In this document: positions 24,635 through 33,061 of the stretch, in pieces | Layout of the letters: each line of letters starts with the position of its first letter | Numbering within the stretch: position 1 is the stretch's first letter | Assembly (NCBI RefSeq): GCF_037080055.1 | Contig: NZ_JBAOJI010000001.1 | Span: 1-64,000, forward strand | Direction of reading: 5' to 3' | Length of the DNA stretch: 64,000 nucleotides | DNA from: Halovenus sp037080055 | Lineage (GTDB): Archaea > Halobacteriota > Halobacteria > Halobacteriales > Haloarculaceae | Notes under the pieces: model-generated | Databases searched by the model: none | Seen by the model: the letters and a program-made list of their open reading frames with translations, nothing else | Told to the model about the DNA's origin: nothing | Position numbers and translations under genes: made by a program

Positions 24635-24748
24635 GGCTCCCGATATGTTCGGCGACGGATTAAAACACCGGCTTTCCCGATCTGTCCGGGCCGCCTCGAA
24701 CCCAACGCTGTTAGGATCCTCGGTGTCGACGCAGCCCAACCACGTTAG

Positions 24749-24766
24749 GTGTATGATCGAATACAC
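24749..24766. promoter_or_regulatory. Palindrome between dehydrogenase and small coiled-coil genes
   Basis: GTGTAT (24749-24754) and ATACAC (24761-24766) form a perfect inverted repeat with a 6-nt GATCGA centre, the geometry of a dimeric regulator site. It lies 20 bp before the 78-residue ORF and 115 bp before the dehydrogenase gene, so it could serve either divergent promoter. No regulator is identified. Confidence 0.4.
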
Positions 24767-24786
24767 ACCGGTGCATCCATATTCGT

Positions 24787-25023
24787 ATGCAACAACAAGC
24801 CGATCTGGCTGCGACTGCGAACGACGTCAGCGAGTCGATGACAGAAGTGAGCGAACTCATGGCCGACCTCTCTGCATCGATCGAACAGGCCGCCGACGGC
24901 TTCACCGCCTTCTCAGAGACGATGGAACAGGCCGCGGACACCTTTAGCGACCGGCCGGAATCGACACGTGAGCCAACTGCCACGAGAAGCCAATCCCGCG
25001 GTTTCACGCCCGCCGACGACTAA
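24787..25023 (+). CDS. Small coiled-coil protein
   Basis: This 78-residue acidic protein has nearly continuous heptads over residues 1-55 (ATANDVSESMTEVSELMADL and onwards), with a short charged disordered tail. It has no signal, membrane helix or known motif. The ATG at 24787 sits directly downstream of the palindrome. It could be a small regulator or scaffold, but no function is assigned. It is convergent with thyX, with 3 bp between stops. Confidence 0.55.
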   Translation: MQQQADLAATANDVSESMTEVSELMADLSASIEQAADGFTAFSETMEQAADTFSDRPESTREPTATRSQSRGFTPADD

Positions 25024-25026
25024 CAG

Positions 25027-25770
25027 TTAGGGGGCGAGTCGGTTCTTCCGGTTTTTCATGTTCTCCTCGTAGTACCCGAAAGTGATCGGGCACCACTCGG
25101 CGGCGAGATCCAGCACTTGCTCGGTCATCTCTCGAATCTCCCATTGAGCGTCCGCTGCTGCCCGCATATCGGCCACGTGCATCAACATTCGAGCGTTCAT
25201 CGACATCACCATATTGACCTTCGTCCCGATGGGGAGCACGTACCGTGCATCTTCGGGCGGGAGTCCGAGATCGAGCAGTTCCTGATAGGACTCGAAGGCG
25301 GTCTCTATCGTGTCCCGGAATAGCTCTTCGCGCTCGGCGGCCGTCTCTTCGTCCACGTCGGCCGTCTTCTGATTCCGGCCGACCCAGTCGGGGTCCTCCA
25401 CAGACGGCGGGACGACGACCATCTCGCCCTCTCGCACGTCGGCGGGGTCGACTTCGTCGAAGGAGACGTACCGCATCGACTGGATGTCGAAGGAGACGTG
25501 GCGGTGACGCGTGATCTGTGCCATGCAGGATCGGCTGATTCCCTTCACAGCAACGGTTGCGTGGGGGTGTTCAAGCGGGCCGAAGTGGCCGTGTTCGAGC
25601 AGGTGATGGATGAGCGTCTCCTGACGGTCTTCTAAGGAGTCGCCTTCGATGTCGGCCATCACGTCCTCGAAGGCAGTCTCGCCGACGAACTCCTCCATGT
25701 AGTCGTTGCGGGCCGCCTGACAGATCAGTCGCTCCGGATCCTCGGTCGCTTCGAGCAGTTCGACTTCCAT
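25027..25770 (-). CDS. thyX: Flavin-dependent thymidylate synthase ThyX
   Basis: This 247-residue ThyX makes dTMP from dUMP with methylene-tetrahydrofolate, FAD and NADPH. The ThyX signature is complete: RHRHVSFDIQSMRYV (RHR followed by the S..Q.SxRY element). The downstream GLPPEDARYVLPIGTKVNMV and MNARMLMHV segments bind dUMP and FAD. Length is normal for archaeal ThyX. It is convergent with the small coiled-coil gene and followed upstream by the DHH-family gene. Confidence 0.95.
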   Translation of the reverse strand: MEVELLEATEDPERLICQAARNDYMEEFVGETAFEDVMADIEGDSLEDRQETLIHHLLEHGHFGPLEHPHATVAVKGISRSCMAQITRHRHVSFDIQSMRYVSFDEVDPADVREGEMVVVPPSVEDPDWVGRNQKTADVDEETAAEREELFRDTIETAFESYQELLDLGLPPEDARYVLPIGTKVNMVMSMNARMLMHVADMRAAADAQWEIREMTEQVLDLAAEWCPITFGYYEENMKNRKNRLAP

Positions 25771-25846
25771 ACACAGTCGGCCGAACCGAACGAGTATAAT
25801 GTTTCTCTCTCCGCGTGAAGAGCCGGGAAAAATCAGGTCGTCGCGA

Positions 25847-27928
25847 TCAGGCCGTCTGCAGCGCAGCGAGTTCGTCAGCCAGTGCGTCGATCAGTGCCTC
25901 GCGGGCAGCGTCGCGCTCGCCGGAGAGGAACTCGATGCGGCCGTCGCGTGCACCGCGCACGTCCACTGCCGCCCCGGGTGCCTCGTCGCCCGCGCGCTCG
26001 GCCACTGCGCGCACGTCGACGCCCGTCTGCGAGCGAATGTACGCCTCGTCAGTGCCGACACCGATCAGTGCGCCCGCTTCGTCGCGGTGGCGACGGAACA
26101 GTTCGTCCAGAAGGAGCGGTTCTGGCGGGAACTCGTACTGGTGGGTGTACGACTCCGTATCGAGGACGAGGATCGTCTCGTCGTCGACGGTTCGCTCCTC
26201 CAGATTGGCTTCGGCCGTCTCGATTTCTGTCTCGATGCGCTCGCGGAACTGCTCGCTGATGTGTTCGGCGAGGCCGACCGGATCCTCCGCCTCGTCGGCG
26301 AACAAAAGGTCTGAGATCAGTTCGCGCTTGTCCTCGTAGGACTGGTAGAACGCCTCCAGTGCGACTGCCTCCCGAAGTTTCCGGGTGTCGTCGGCGTCGT
26401 AGCCCGTCTCGGCAGCCAGTGCCGTGTACTGGTCGGGCGTGTCCTCCCAGAAACTCACCGCGGGCAGGTGACCCAACTCCTCGCGCACGTCGGGGTTGAC
26501 GTGTGCGCCGACGGTCGCGCCCAGCACCGTCGCGCTGGTCTCGTAGTCGCCTTCGAGTGTCGGGCTGACGAGAATGTCGACAGCCTCGGCGACGCCCTCC
26601 TCGATGGTTCGCTCGTCGACGACGACCCGGCGGGCGTCGTAGGTGTCGAGCAGATCGAAGCCGTCGATGGACTCGGCGGAACCGCCTGCCCCGACGAAGA
26701 CAAAGAGCGGCAGCGTCTCGCCGTGCCGGTCGCGATTCTGGAGCATCGTCGTGATGTCCTTGGTCGCGTCGTTCATGTCGTAGACCGACCCCTCCAGCGG
26801 CCGACGGTCGAAGTAGTGATACTCCGCCTCGCCGGCGCCGTGCTCGTCGCGGATCAGCGGCAGCGTCGCCCGCTCGATGGCGGAACTGGCCGCGTAGCCG
26901 TCGGCGTTACCGGCGTGTCGGACGACGATCGGTCGCCCCTCGATGATGGCGCGTCGGATCGCGGTCGCGGCGTCGCGAATCGGCTCTGCAACTGCCTCGA
27001 CGGCGGGGTCTTCGGTCAGCGCCTCGAACTCGGCGGGGCGAGCGCGCTGGACGACCGCTTCTTCCATCCGCTCGGTGACTGCGTCGCGCTCGTCGTCGGT
27101 GAGGATGACCAGCGCTTCGGTCTCGACCTGCAGGTCGCCGCGTCGGCGCTCGACTTCGCCCTCGATGCGGACGATGTCGCCTTCGTCGACTTCGGGGTAG
27201 GCCCGGACGCCGGCTTCCTCGAAGGCCGCACACTCGACGGTGCCCGTCTCGTCGCGAAGCTCGAAGACTGTCGGACCGCTCGTCTGGCGCGCGGTCTCGA
27301 TTTCGCCTTCGAGTCGGACGCGATTGCCGACCAGATCGTCGAGCTGGTCGACCGTCGCCTGCTCGAACTCTGGTGCCGAATCTTCGGTCTCTTCGGTCTC
27401 TGGTTCGGACTCGTCGACCGATTCCTCGGCTTCAGTGGACTCATCGGTCTCTTCCGGTTCGGCTTCTTCTGTCGTCGATTCGACCGGCTCGGGTTCGCCG
27501 ATGTCTTCGGTCTCCTCGGCTTGCTCCTCCGCTTCGTCTTCTTCTTCGTCGAGTAGTTCCTGTTCGGCGTCCGGGTCGTCGATGAGTGCGCCCCGGAACC
27601 GGGATTTCTCCTGGCGGATCGACCAACCGAGGTCGACGTTGCCGTTGTCTCGAACGTTCTGTACCTGGACGAAAATCGTCTCGCCCGGCTCGAGGTCCAT
27701 GCTGTCGAGTCGCTGGTCGAGTTCGCTCTTGTGCAAGAGGCCGGTGACGCTGTCACCGATGTCGACGAAGATACCGAACTCGGCGTAACCGTCGACCGTC
27801 CCACGGTAGTACCGATTCGGCGTCAGTTCGTCCGGCTGTGTTCCTCGGAACTCGAAGACCACATCCTCTTCGTGAAGCTCACAGACTCGTCCATCGACAG
27901 ATGAACCGCAGATGATACACGATCCCAT
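25847..27928 (-). CDS. DHH-family (RecJ-like) protein with zinc finger, S1 and OB domains
   Basis: This protein has 693 residues from ATG 27928 (MGSCIICGSS). The domains in order are an N-terminal zinc finger CIICGSSVDGRVCELH, an S1 RNA-binding domain (about 40-110, YRGTVDGYAEFGIFVDIGD), a Glu/Asp-rich linker (about 125-195), an OB-fold (about 195-280) and a RecJ-like DHH phosphoesterase region. Motif I reads HAGNADGYAA where active enzymes have HxDxDG, and the position expected for DHH reads VVVDERT. Catalysis is therefore uncertain. Family members include RecJ-like nucleases and GINS-associated proteins; the S1 and OB domains point to nucleic-acid binding. Confidence 0.83.
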   Translation of the reverse strand: MGSCIICGSSVDGRVCELHEEDVVFEFRGTQPDELTPNRYYRGTVDGYAEFGIFVDIGDSVTGLLHKSELDQRLDSMDLEPGETIFVQVQNVRDNGNVDLGWSIRQEKSRFRGALIDDPDAEQELLDEEEDEAEEQAEETEDIGEPEPVESTTEEAEPEETDESTEAEESVDESEPETEETEDSAPEFEQATVDQLDDLVGNRVRLEGEIETARQTSGPTVFELRDETGTVECAAFEEAGVRAYPEVDEGDIVRIEGEVERRRGDLQVETEALVILTDDERDAVTERMEEAVVQRARPAEFEALTEDPAVEAVAEPIRDAATAIRRAIIEGRPIVVRHAGNADGYAASSAIERATLPLIRDEHGAGEAEYHYFDRRPLEGSVYDMNDATKDITTMLQNRDRHGETLPLFVFVGAGGSAESIDGFDLLDTYDARRVVVDERTIEEGVAEAVDILVSPTLEGDYETSATVLGATVGAHVNPDVREELGHLPAVSFWEDTPDQYTALAAETGYDADDTRKLREAVALEAFYQSYEDKRELISDLLFADEAEDPVGLAEHISEQFRERIETEIETAEANLEERTVDDETILVLDTESYTHQYEFPPEPLLLDELFRRHRDEAGALIGVGTDEAYIRSQTGVDVRAVAERAGDEAPGAAVDVRGARDGRIEFLSGERDAAREALIDALADELAALQTA

Positions 27929-28050
27929 TGCCGTTAGCAACGGCATCCGGCCTAAAACTGTTGTCGGATTGGCTCTGTCAATACCGACGGCGAAACTCGG
28001 TCTCTTTCCGACGTAGGTATCGATCTGTCCGGTACCGACCCGCAGTGTGC

Positions 28051-29106
28051 TCAGAAATCGACGCTGAATTCGTATGCGTCGGCGCTGGCGGCGAACTGTC
28101 CGAGCAGTTCGGCGGTCGCATCGAGATCGTCGAGATCCAGCGTCTCCGCGGGCGTGTGCATGTACCGGTTCGGGATCCCGACGTTCAGCGAGGGTGTGCC
28201 GCCGCGGGCTGTATAGAAGGCGTCGGCGTCGGTTCCGGTTCGGCTTCCGGTCGCTTCGAGTTGGATATCGATCCCTTCGGTCTCGGCCACGTCTCTGACG
28301 GCGTCGACGACATTCGGATGATTCGCGCTCCCGCGTGCGACCGAGGGACCGCCGCCGAGTTCGACGCCGCTTGACTCTTTGCCCGGCGTCCCCGGATCGT
28401 CGGTCGCGTGGGTCACATCGGTTGCGATTACGGCGTCCGGATCGAGATCGAAGCCGACCATCTGCGCACCGCGCAGACCGAGTTCCTCCTGGACGGTGCT
28501 CACGGCGTAGACGGTCGCCGCGGGATCTGCTTCGGCGGCCCGGCGAAAGCCCTCCGCGGCGGCCCAGATCCCGACGCGGTTGTCTAGTCCGCGGGCGGCG
28601 ATCCGGTCGTTTTCCAGTTCGGAGACGGTCTGCTCGAAGGTGATCGGGTCGCCGCGTTCGACGAGATTTTCGGCCGCGTCGCCGTCTTCGGCCCCGATAT
28701 CGACGTGCTGTTCGCTGATCTCTGCTGTCTCGTCACCGTCCCGATCACGGAGATGGATCGCGGTCTGACCAATCACGCCAGAGACGGTCCCGTCGTCTGT
28801 GTGGATCTGGACGTGCTGGCCTCGTGAGACGGTCTTGTCAGAGCCGCCAATGGGCGTCATCTGGATGTAGCCGCTGTCGGTGATATCGCGGATCATGAAT
28901 CCGATTTCGTCGCCGTGGCCGGCCAGCGCAACGGCTGGTTCGTCGCCTTCCAGGACCGCAACCGCGTTACCATAGTCGTCGGTCCGTACCTCGTCGGCGT
29001 ACTCGCTCACGTAGTCGATCCAGACCTGCTGGGTCGCTGACTCGAACCCCGAGGGACTAGCTGTTTCGAGGAGTGCGTCGAGAAACTCTCGGTGTGCTGG
29101 CTCCAT
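28051..29106 (-). CDS. M42-family metallopeptidase (aminopeptidase/endoglucanase type)
   Basis: This 351-residue cytoplasmic dinuclear metallopeptidase belongs to the tetrahedral aminopeptidase (TET) class, which trims peptides left by the proteasome. Metal ligands and catalytic residues are visible: His in VALAGHGDEIGF, bridging Asp in LDNRVGIWAA, the catalytic Glu pair in VQEELGLRGA, Asp in IATDVTHATD, and the last His in YMHTPAETL. Length is normal. It is divergent from the small membrane protein gene at 29186. Confidence 0.9.
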   Translation of the reverse strand: MEPAHREFLDALLETASPSGFESATQQVWIDYVSEYADEVRTDDYGNAVAVLEGDEPAVALAGHGDEIGFMIRDITDSGYIQMTPIGGSDKTVSRGQHVQIHTDDGTVSGVIGQTAIHLRDRDGDETAEISEQHVDIGAEDGDAAENLVERGDPITFEQTVSELENDRIAARGLDNRVGIWAAAEGFRRAAEADPAATVYAVSTVQEELGLRGAQMVGFDLDPDAVIATDVTHATDDPGTPGKESSGVELGGGPSVARGSANHPNVVDAVRDVAETEGIDIQLEATGSRTGTDADAFYTARGGTPSLNVGIPNRYMHTPAETLDLDDLDATAELLGQFAASADAYEFSVDF

Positions 29107-29185
29107 ACGGTCACTTGTCGGCCCCGTTTCCTAAACGATTGCTGAAGTCACAACGGGTAAATGTGAGGTGGGCGAAAGAAACAAT

Positions 29186-29479
29186 ATGGTTGACATCACA
29201 CTCGTCGAACTCCACGTCGAAGACGGATCGTTCTCTACGACGCTCCCATTCAGTGGTATCAGTAGCGCAGCGGACGACGAGGACACACAGCGAGACGACG
29301 AACAGGAAGCGGCGGCTGAGGACGACGAGGGGGGATCCGGAAAGGGGCTGGCGTTACTCGGTGTGCTCGTGTTGCTCGTCATTGGCACCGCTGTGGTGAA
29401 ATATCTCACTGGAGAGGACGAACAGCCCGAGGTGGCGGTCGAAACCGACGAGGAATCGCCCACTATCACGGCTGAATAG
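29186..29479 (+). CDS. Small single-pass membrane protein
   Basis: This 97-residue protein starts MVDITLVELHVED; the in-frame GTG at 29168 is less likely given the divergent promoter space. A conserved-looking N-terminal segment (1-25) precedes an acidic Asp/Glu-rich stretch (30-52), one membrane helix (about 55-75) and an acidic tail. Similar small acidic membrane proteins exist in haloarchaea without known role. It lies 38 bp upstream of the metalloprotease gene on the same strand. Confidence 0.7.
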   Translation: MVDITLVELHVEDGSFSTTLPFSGISSAADDEDTQRDDEQEAAAEDDEGGSGKGLALLGVLVLLVIGTAVVKYLTGEDEQPEVAVETDEESPTITAE

Positions 29480-29517
29480 CATAAAGGCCTATATTCCTCA
29501 CTCCGTTCGTCACGGGT

Positions 29518-30465
29518 ATGAGCATCTATCGCAGTGTCCGGGCCGTCACCGGTGCGTCTGGTGATGGACCGGTCGACTGGGCGGCCGTGACAGACGCCGC
29601 TCGCGCCTCGACAGACCCGGGGGATCTGGAGATGAGCGACGCCGAGCGACAGGGCTACGCCGACGACGTGGCCGACGCGCGTGACCGCGTCCGCGAAGTC
29701 ACGGCTCTCGAATTCGACCTGCCCGAGCGGGTCGAAGTGATGAACCGCCACCACTGGCTCGACGCCAACGTCGGCACCTTCGAGCGTGTGATGGACCCAA
29801 TCGAACAGCAGGCCGAAGTCATGCCGGGCTTCGCCCGTGTCATCAATACGGGTTCGATGGCGTTTGCACTCTCCTTTCTCTCGAATCACGTCCTCGGACA
29901 GTACGATCCTCTCTTGCTCGCCGACGGCGAGGCCCACGCACTGTATTTCGTCCGCCCGAACATCCAGCGAGTCGCCGACATGCTCGATGCGGAGTACGAC
30001 CGCTTCCGTCGCTGGATCGCCTTCCACGAAGTGACCCACGCCGCCGAGTTCGGGGCCGCGCCGTGGCTCCCCGAACACCTCGAATCGACGATGATGGAAG
30101 CCGTCGAGAACCTCACCTCCGGTTCGATCGACCGCGAGAACCTCGGGGAACTCGACACGACGATGACCGCCGTCGAGGGCTACGCGGAACTCATCATGGA
30201 CGAGGCCTTCGACGACGAGTACGAGGATCTGCGCCGAAAACTCGACCAGCGCAGACAGGGTCGAAGTCCCGTCGAACAGTTGATCCGGAGACTGCTCGGG
30301 CTGAGTGTCAAACGACGCCAGTACGAACGCGGCAAGAAGTTCTTCGACGACGTGGTGCAGGCCAGCGACATCGAAACCGCGGGTCGGGTCTGGGAATCAC
30401 CCGAAATGCTTCCGACCGATGCGGAGTTCGACGACCCGCAGGCGTGGCTCGCCCGGATCGAGTGA
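29518..30465 (+). CDS. Zinc-dependent metalloprotease-like protein (DUF2342)
   Basis: This 315-residue protein has the DUF2342 pattern: DLPERVEVMNRHHWLDANVG, later GQYDPLL and the zinc motif HEVTHAAEF (HExxH), with a further Glu downstream in TAVEGYAELIMDEAF. The family is often annotated as coenzyme F420 biosynthesis-associated, by association only. It is cytoplasmic, with no signal peptide. It is convergent with ubaA; the two stops are 1 bp apart. Confidence 0.87.
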   Translation: MSIYRSVRAVTGASGDGPVDWAAVTDAARASTDPGDLEMSDAERQGYADDVADARDRVREVTALEFDLPERVEVMNRHHWLDANVGTFERVMDPIEQQAEVMPGFARVINTGSMAFALSFLSNHVLGQYDPLLLADGEAHALYFVRPNIQRVADMLDAEYDRFRRWIAFHEVTHAAEFGAAPWLPEHLESTMMEAVENLTSGSIDRENLGELDTTMTAVEGYAELIMDEAFDDEYEDLRRKLDQRRQGRSPVEQLIRRLLGLSVKRRQYERGKKFFDDVVQASDIETAGRVWESPEMLPTDAEFDDPQAWLARIE

Positions 30466-30466
30466 G

Positions 30467-31276
30467 TCAGTCGCTCAGCGTACAGGCGCCGGCGTATTCG
30501 CCCTCCGTGACGGAAGTGATCTGTGGCTTGTCGCTACAGACCGGACACTCGGGGTTAGGCGCAATCGGGACGAAATCGAAGGTCATGCCGCCGGCATCAT
30601 ACGCTAGCAGCCGTCCTTCCAGCGTCTCACCTTCGTCGAGAATGACTTTGATGACTTCTGTCGCCTGAATCGCGCCGATCGTGCCCGGAAGAACGCCGAG
30701 GACGCCCGCCTCCGCGCAGTTGGGGATCGTTCCTTCCGGCGGCGCTTCGGGAAACAGACACCGATAGCAGGGGCCGCCGGTCAGCGTCGTCGCCTGGCCC
30801 TCGAACTTGTAGACTGCGCCGTGACTGAGCGGTTTGTCGGCGAGCATGCAGGCGTCATTGAGCAAGAACCGAGTCGGGAAATTGTCTGAGGCGTCGACGA
30901 CCACATCGTAGCCCTCGATCAGCGACTCGACGTTCTCCTGTGTGACTCGTGTCTCGTACGTATCCACCTCGATATCGGGATTGAGCGTATGGATGAACTC
31001 CTCGGCACTGTCGACTTTCGGCCGGTCCACGTCGTCGTTGCCGTGGATGACCTGCCGCTGGAGGTTGCTCAGTTCGACCACGTCGTCGTCGGCGATACCG
31101 AGGTGGCCGACGCCGGCAGCAGCGAGATACTGCAACACCGGCGCGCCCAGTCCGCCCGCGCCGACGACCAGCACCGAACTGTCCAAAAGCGCCGCCTGTC
31201 CCTCCGGCCCGACATCGTCCATGATGATATGCCGGGAGTAGCGGTCGAGTTGCTCCGCGTTCAGATCCAGTCCCAT
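30467..31276 (-). CDS. ubaA: SAMP-activating E1-like enzyme UbaA (MoeB/ThiF family)
   Basis: This 269-residue enzyme adenylates the C-terminus of ubiquitin-like SAMP proteins for protein modification and for sulfur transfer to tRNA and molybdopterin. The ATP site GAGGLGAPVLQYLAAAGVG is complete, with the DDDVVELSNLQRQ loop, structural zinc Cys pairs (CYRCLFPE and CPVCSD), and the catalytic Cys in IPNCAEAGVLGVLPG. Haloarchaea usually have one such E1. The nearby molybdopterin oxidoreductase would depend on it. Confidence 0.92.
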   Translation of the reverse strand: MGLDLNAEQLDRYSRHIIMDDVGPEGQAALLDSSVLVVGAGGLGAPVLQYLAAAGVGHLGIADDDVVELSNLQRQVIHGNDDVDRPKVDSAEEFIHTLNPDIEVDTYETRVTQENVESLIEGYDVVVDASDNFPTRFLLNDACMLADKPLSHGAVYKFEGQATTLTGGPCYRCLFPEAPPEGTIPNCAEAGVLGVLPGTIGAIQATEVIKVILDEGETLEGRLLAYDAGGMTFDFVPIAPNPECPVCSDKPQITSVTEGEYAGACTLSD

Positions 31277-31381
31277 ACTCGTGATACGAATTGGGTAGGT
31301 AAAAAGCGGCCGGGACCCTCCCAGCGGCCGACAGTGCTGTCGCTCCAGAACAGCGACGGCGAGAGAAACCGCGAATCTGGC

Positions 31382-31846
31382 CTACTCGTACAGCCAGGTT
31401 TCGTCGACTTTCTCCCAGCCGACGAGTTCCTCTTCGTCGAAGAAGAGGTCGATTTCGCGTTCGTTCGAGCCGGGGTCTTCGTGGTCCGAGGCGTGGATCA
31501 CGTTCCGGCCGAGGTCGAGTCCGAGGTCGCCGCGGATCGAACCGGGCGGGGACTCGGCAGGGTCGGTTTCGCCGACCATGCTCCGGACCTGTCGCGTCGC
31601 GTCCTGTCCTTCCCAGACCATCGCCATCACCGGATCAGAGGTGATGAACCCGACGAGGTCGTCGAAGAAGGGTTTGTCTTCGTGTTCGCCGTAGTGGTCT
31701 TCTGCGAGGTCCTGATCGATCTGCATGAACTTCGCGCCGACGAGTTTCAGTCCGCGCTGCTCGAACCGCGAGATGATCTCGCCGATGAGTCCGCGCTGGA
31801 CACCGTCGGGCTTGACCATCACGAAGGTTCGTTCGGCCTCGCTCAT
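31382..31846 (-). CDS. ndk: Nucleoside diphosphate kinase
   Basis: This 154-residue enzyme transfers the gamma-phosphate of ATP to nucleoside diphosphates through the active-site His in NVIHASDHED. The start MSEAERTFVMVKPDGVQRG is typical and the Arg/Thr binding loop is present. It is the last gene of the L7Ae-S28e-L24e-Ndk operon and overlaps the L24e stop by 4 bp. Confidence 0.96.
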   Translation of the reverse strand: MSEAERTFVMVKPDGVQRGLIGEIISRFEQRGLKLVGAKFMQIDQDLAEDHYGEHEDKPFFDDLVGFITSDPVMAMVWEGQDATRQVRSMVGETDPAESPPGSIRGDLGLDLGRNVIHASDHEDPGSNEREIDLFFDEEELVGWEKVDETWLYE

Positions 31847-32220
31847 GCTTCAGCTTCCTCCTCCGCTTCCTCGTCGGAGTCGGCGTCAGCGTCAGCATCC
31901 TCGTCAGCGTCGGATTCGGCCTCGTCGGCCTCCTCTTCTGCCTCGGATTCTGCTTCCGCTTCCTCGGCCGCTTCGTCTTCCTCGGCTTCCGCTTCGTCGG
32001 CTTCTGCTTCAGCCTCGGATTCGGCTTCTTCTTCGAGTTCAGCCTCTTCTTCTTCGTAGCCGATCCATTCGAGATCCCGGGACTCGCGGCCCATCATGTA
32101 GTTTTTCTGGGCTTTGGAGTCTTTGAACCAGAGGATGGTGCCGTCTTTCTTGACGAACATCTTCCCGGTTCCGGGTTCGATGTCATCGCCGGTGTAGTCA
32201 CAGGTTCGTTGCTGGACCAT
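31843..32220 (-). CDS. rpl24e: Ribosomal protein L24e with long acidic tail
   Basis: This 125-residue protein has the L24e domain in residues 1-55 (CDYTGDDIEPGTGKMFVKKD, then GRESRDLEWIGY). Only the first of the four zinc-binding Cys is present (CDYT instead of CDYC, and FKDSKAQKN instead of the second pair), so this is a zinc-free form. Residues 56-125 are almost only Glu, Ala, Asp and Ser, a low-complexity tail absent from standard L24e (about 60-70 residues). Start ATG 32220 overlaps the S28e stop by 1 bp (TAATG). Confidence 0.93.
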   Translation of the reverse strand: MVQQRTCDYTGDDIEPGTGKMFVKKDGTILWFKDSKAQKNYMMGRESRDLEWIGYEEEEAELEEEAESEAEAEADEAEAEEDEAAEEAEAESEAEEEADEAESDADEDADADADSDEEAEEEAEA

Positions 32221-32450
32221 TATTGGCCTCCAATCTGGTCGGCTTCGCGGGCTGTTTCGCGCAACTGGAGCACGTCGCCCTCTCGGACGGGACCGAGCAC
32301 GTTGCGGGTGATGATTCGACCCTTGTTCGAGCCCTCGCCGATGCGGCACTTGACCTGCATGGCCTCGCCGTGCATCCCGGTCCGGCCCACGAGCTCGATC
32401 ACTTCTGCCGACGTCGATCCGCCGCTGTCTTCAGATTCCTCTGCGCTCAT
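32220..32450 (-). CDS. rps28e: Ribosomal protein S28e
   Basis: This 76-residue small-subunit protein has the S28e core: AEVIELVGRTGMHGEAMQVK, then IITRNVLGPVREGDVL and the end LRETAREADQIGGQ. S28e lies at the mRNA exit. The gene sits 11 bp downstream of rpl7ae and overlaps rpl24e by 1 bp, the usual archaeal order. Confidence 0.96.
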   Translation of the reverse strand: MSAEESEDSGGSTSAEVIELVGRTGMHGEAMQVKCRIGEGSNKGRIITRNVLGPVREGDVLQLRETAREADQIGGQ

Positions 32451-32461
32451 ATCCGGTCACC

Positions 32462-32824
32462 TCAGCGGAGTTCCTCGACTTTGTCGACGATGTCCTCGAC
32501 GTCTGCGGAGGCATCGCCTGCGTCGGTGATGGCCGCGGCGGCGCTGCCGACTTCGAGGCCGGCGGCGCGTCCGAGATCGTCCTGTGCACCGATGAAGACG
32601 TAGGGCACGTCTTTCTCGTCGGCGATCTCCGGGAGATGCATAACGATCTCCTCGGGCTGAACGTCCTCAGCGATGTAGATGAGCTCGGCGTTGCCGCGCT
32701 CGACGGTTTTGGTCGTCTCGTTTGTACCTTTCTTTACCGTTCCTGTATCCCGTGCTACCTCGAGGGCTTCGAGCGCGTCGTCCTCGAGATCCGCAGGGAC
32801 GTCAAAGTCAGCATATACTGGCAT
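32462..32824 (-). CDS. rpl7ae: Ribosomal protein L7Ae
   Basis: This 120-residue kink-turn-binding protein is found in the ribosome, in C/D and H/ACA guide RNPs and in RNase P. The core signatures GTNETTKTVERGNAELIYIA and YVFIGAQDDLGRAAGL are complete. ATG 32824 is fixed by a perfect Shine-Dalgarno GGAGGTGA (complement of 32832-32839), 7 nt upstream. It is the first gene of the operon and has an unusually long leader for a haloarchaeal mRNA. Confidence 0.96.
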   Translation of the reverse strand: MPVYADFDVPADLEDDALEALEVARDTGTVKKGTNETTKTVERGNAELIYIAEDVQPEEIVMHLPEIADEKDVPYVFIGAQDDLGRAAGLEVGSAAAAITDAGDASADVEDIVDKVEELR

Positions 32825-32984
32825 GATTTGTTCACCTCCCGTGCGTGGGCTCACACTTCCCCGCTCCTGTGGGTTCGACCCACGTTCCGCCGCCGTGGCG
32901 GCAAGTCCTATTCGAGCTGGAAGCGTCATCAACCCCGCACAGGCTGTACACACAACTGGCCCAGCATGCCTAAAAGCGCTTTCG
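32825..32984 (-). promoter_or_regulatory. rpl7ae operon promoter and long structured leader
   Basis: On the minus strand, BRE-like CGAAAGC (32984-32978) and TATA-like GCTTTTAGGC (32977-32968) predict a start near 32947, giving a leader of about 123 nt. The leader contains TTGATGA (32932-32926), a hairpin GTGGG-TCGAA-CCCAC (32883-32869) and the strong Shine-Dalgarno. L7Ae represses its own mRNA through a kink-turn in some archaea; a full kink-turn was not found here by eye, only the box C-like TGATGA. Confidence 0.5.
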
Positions 32985-33061
32985 ATGGGACATTCGCATG
33001 CGAGGGTGGCCCACGACCGGGAGAGTCACTGTCCAGCGCTCACGAGTGGTCCTCCCCCGAG

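Noticed and set aside
30989..32059. 356-residue open frame with a Ser/Ala-rich end
   Set aside because: It is antisense to ubaA, ndk and the acidic tail of L24e; the Ser/Ala run is the complement of Glu/Asp/Ala codons.
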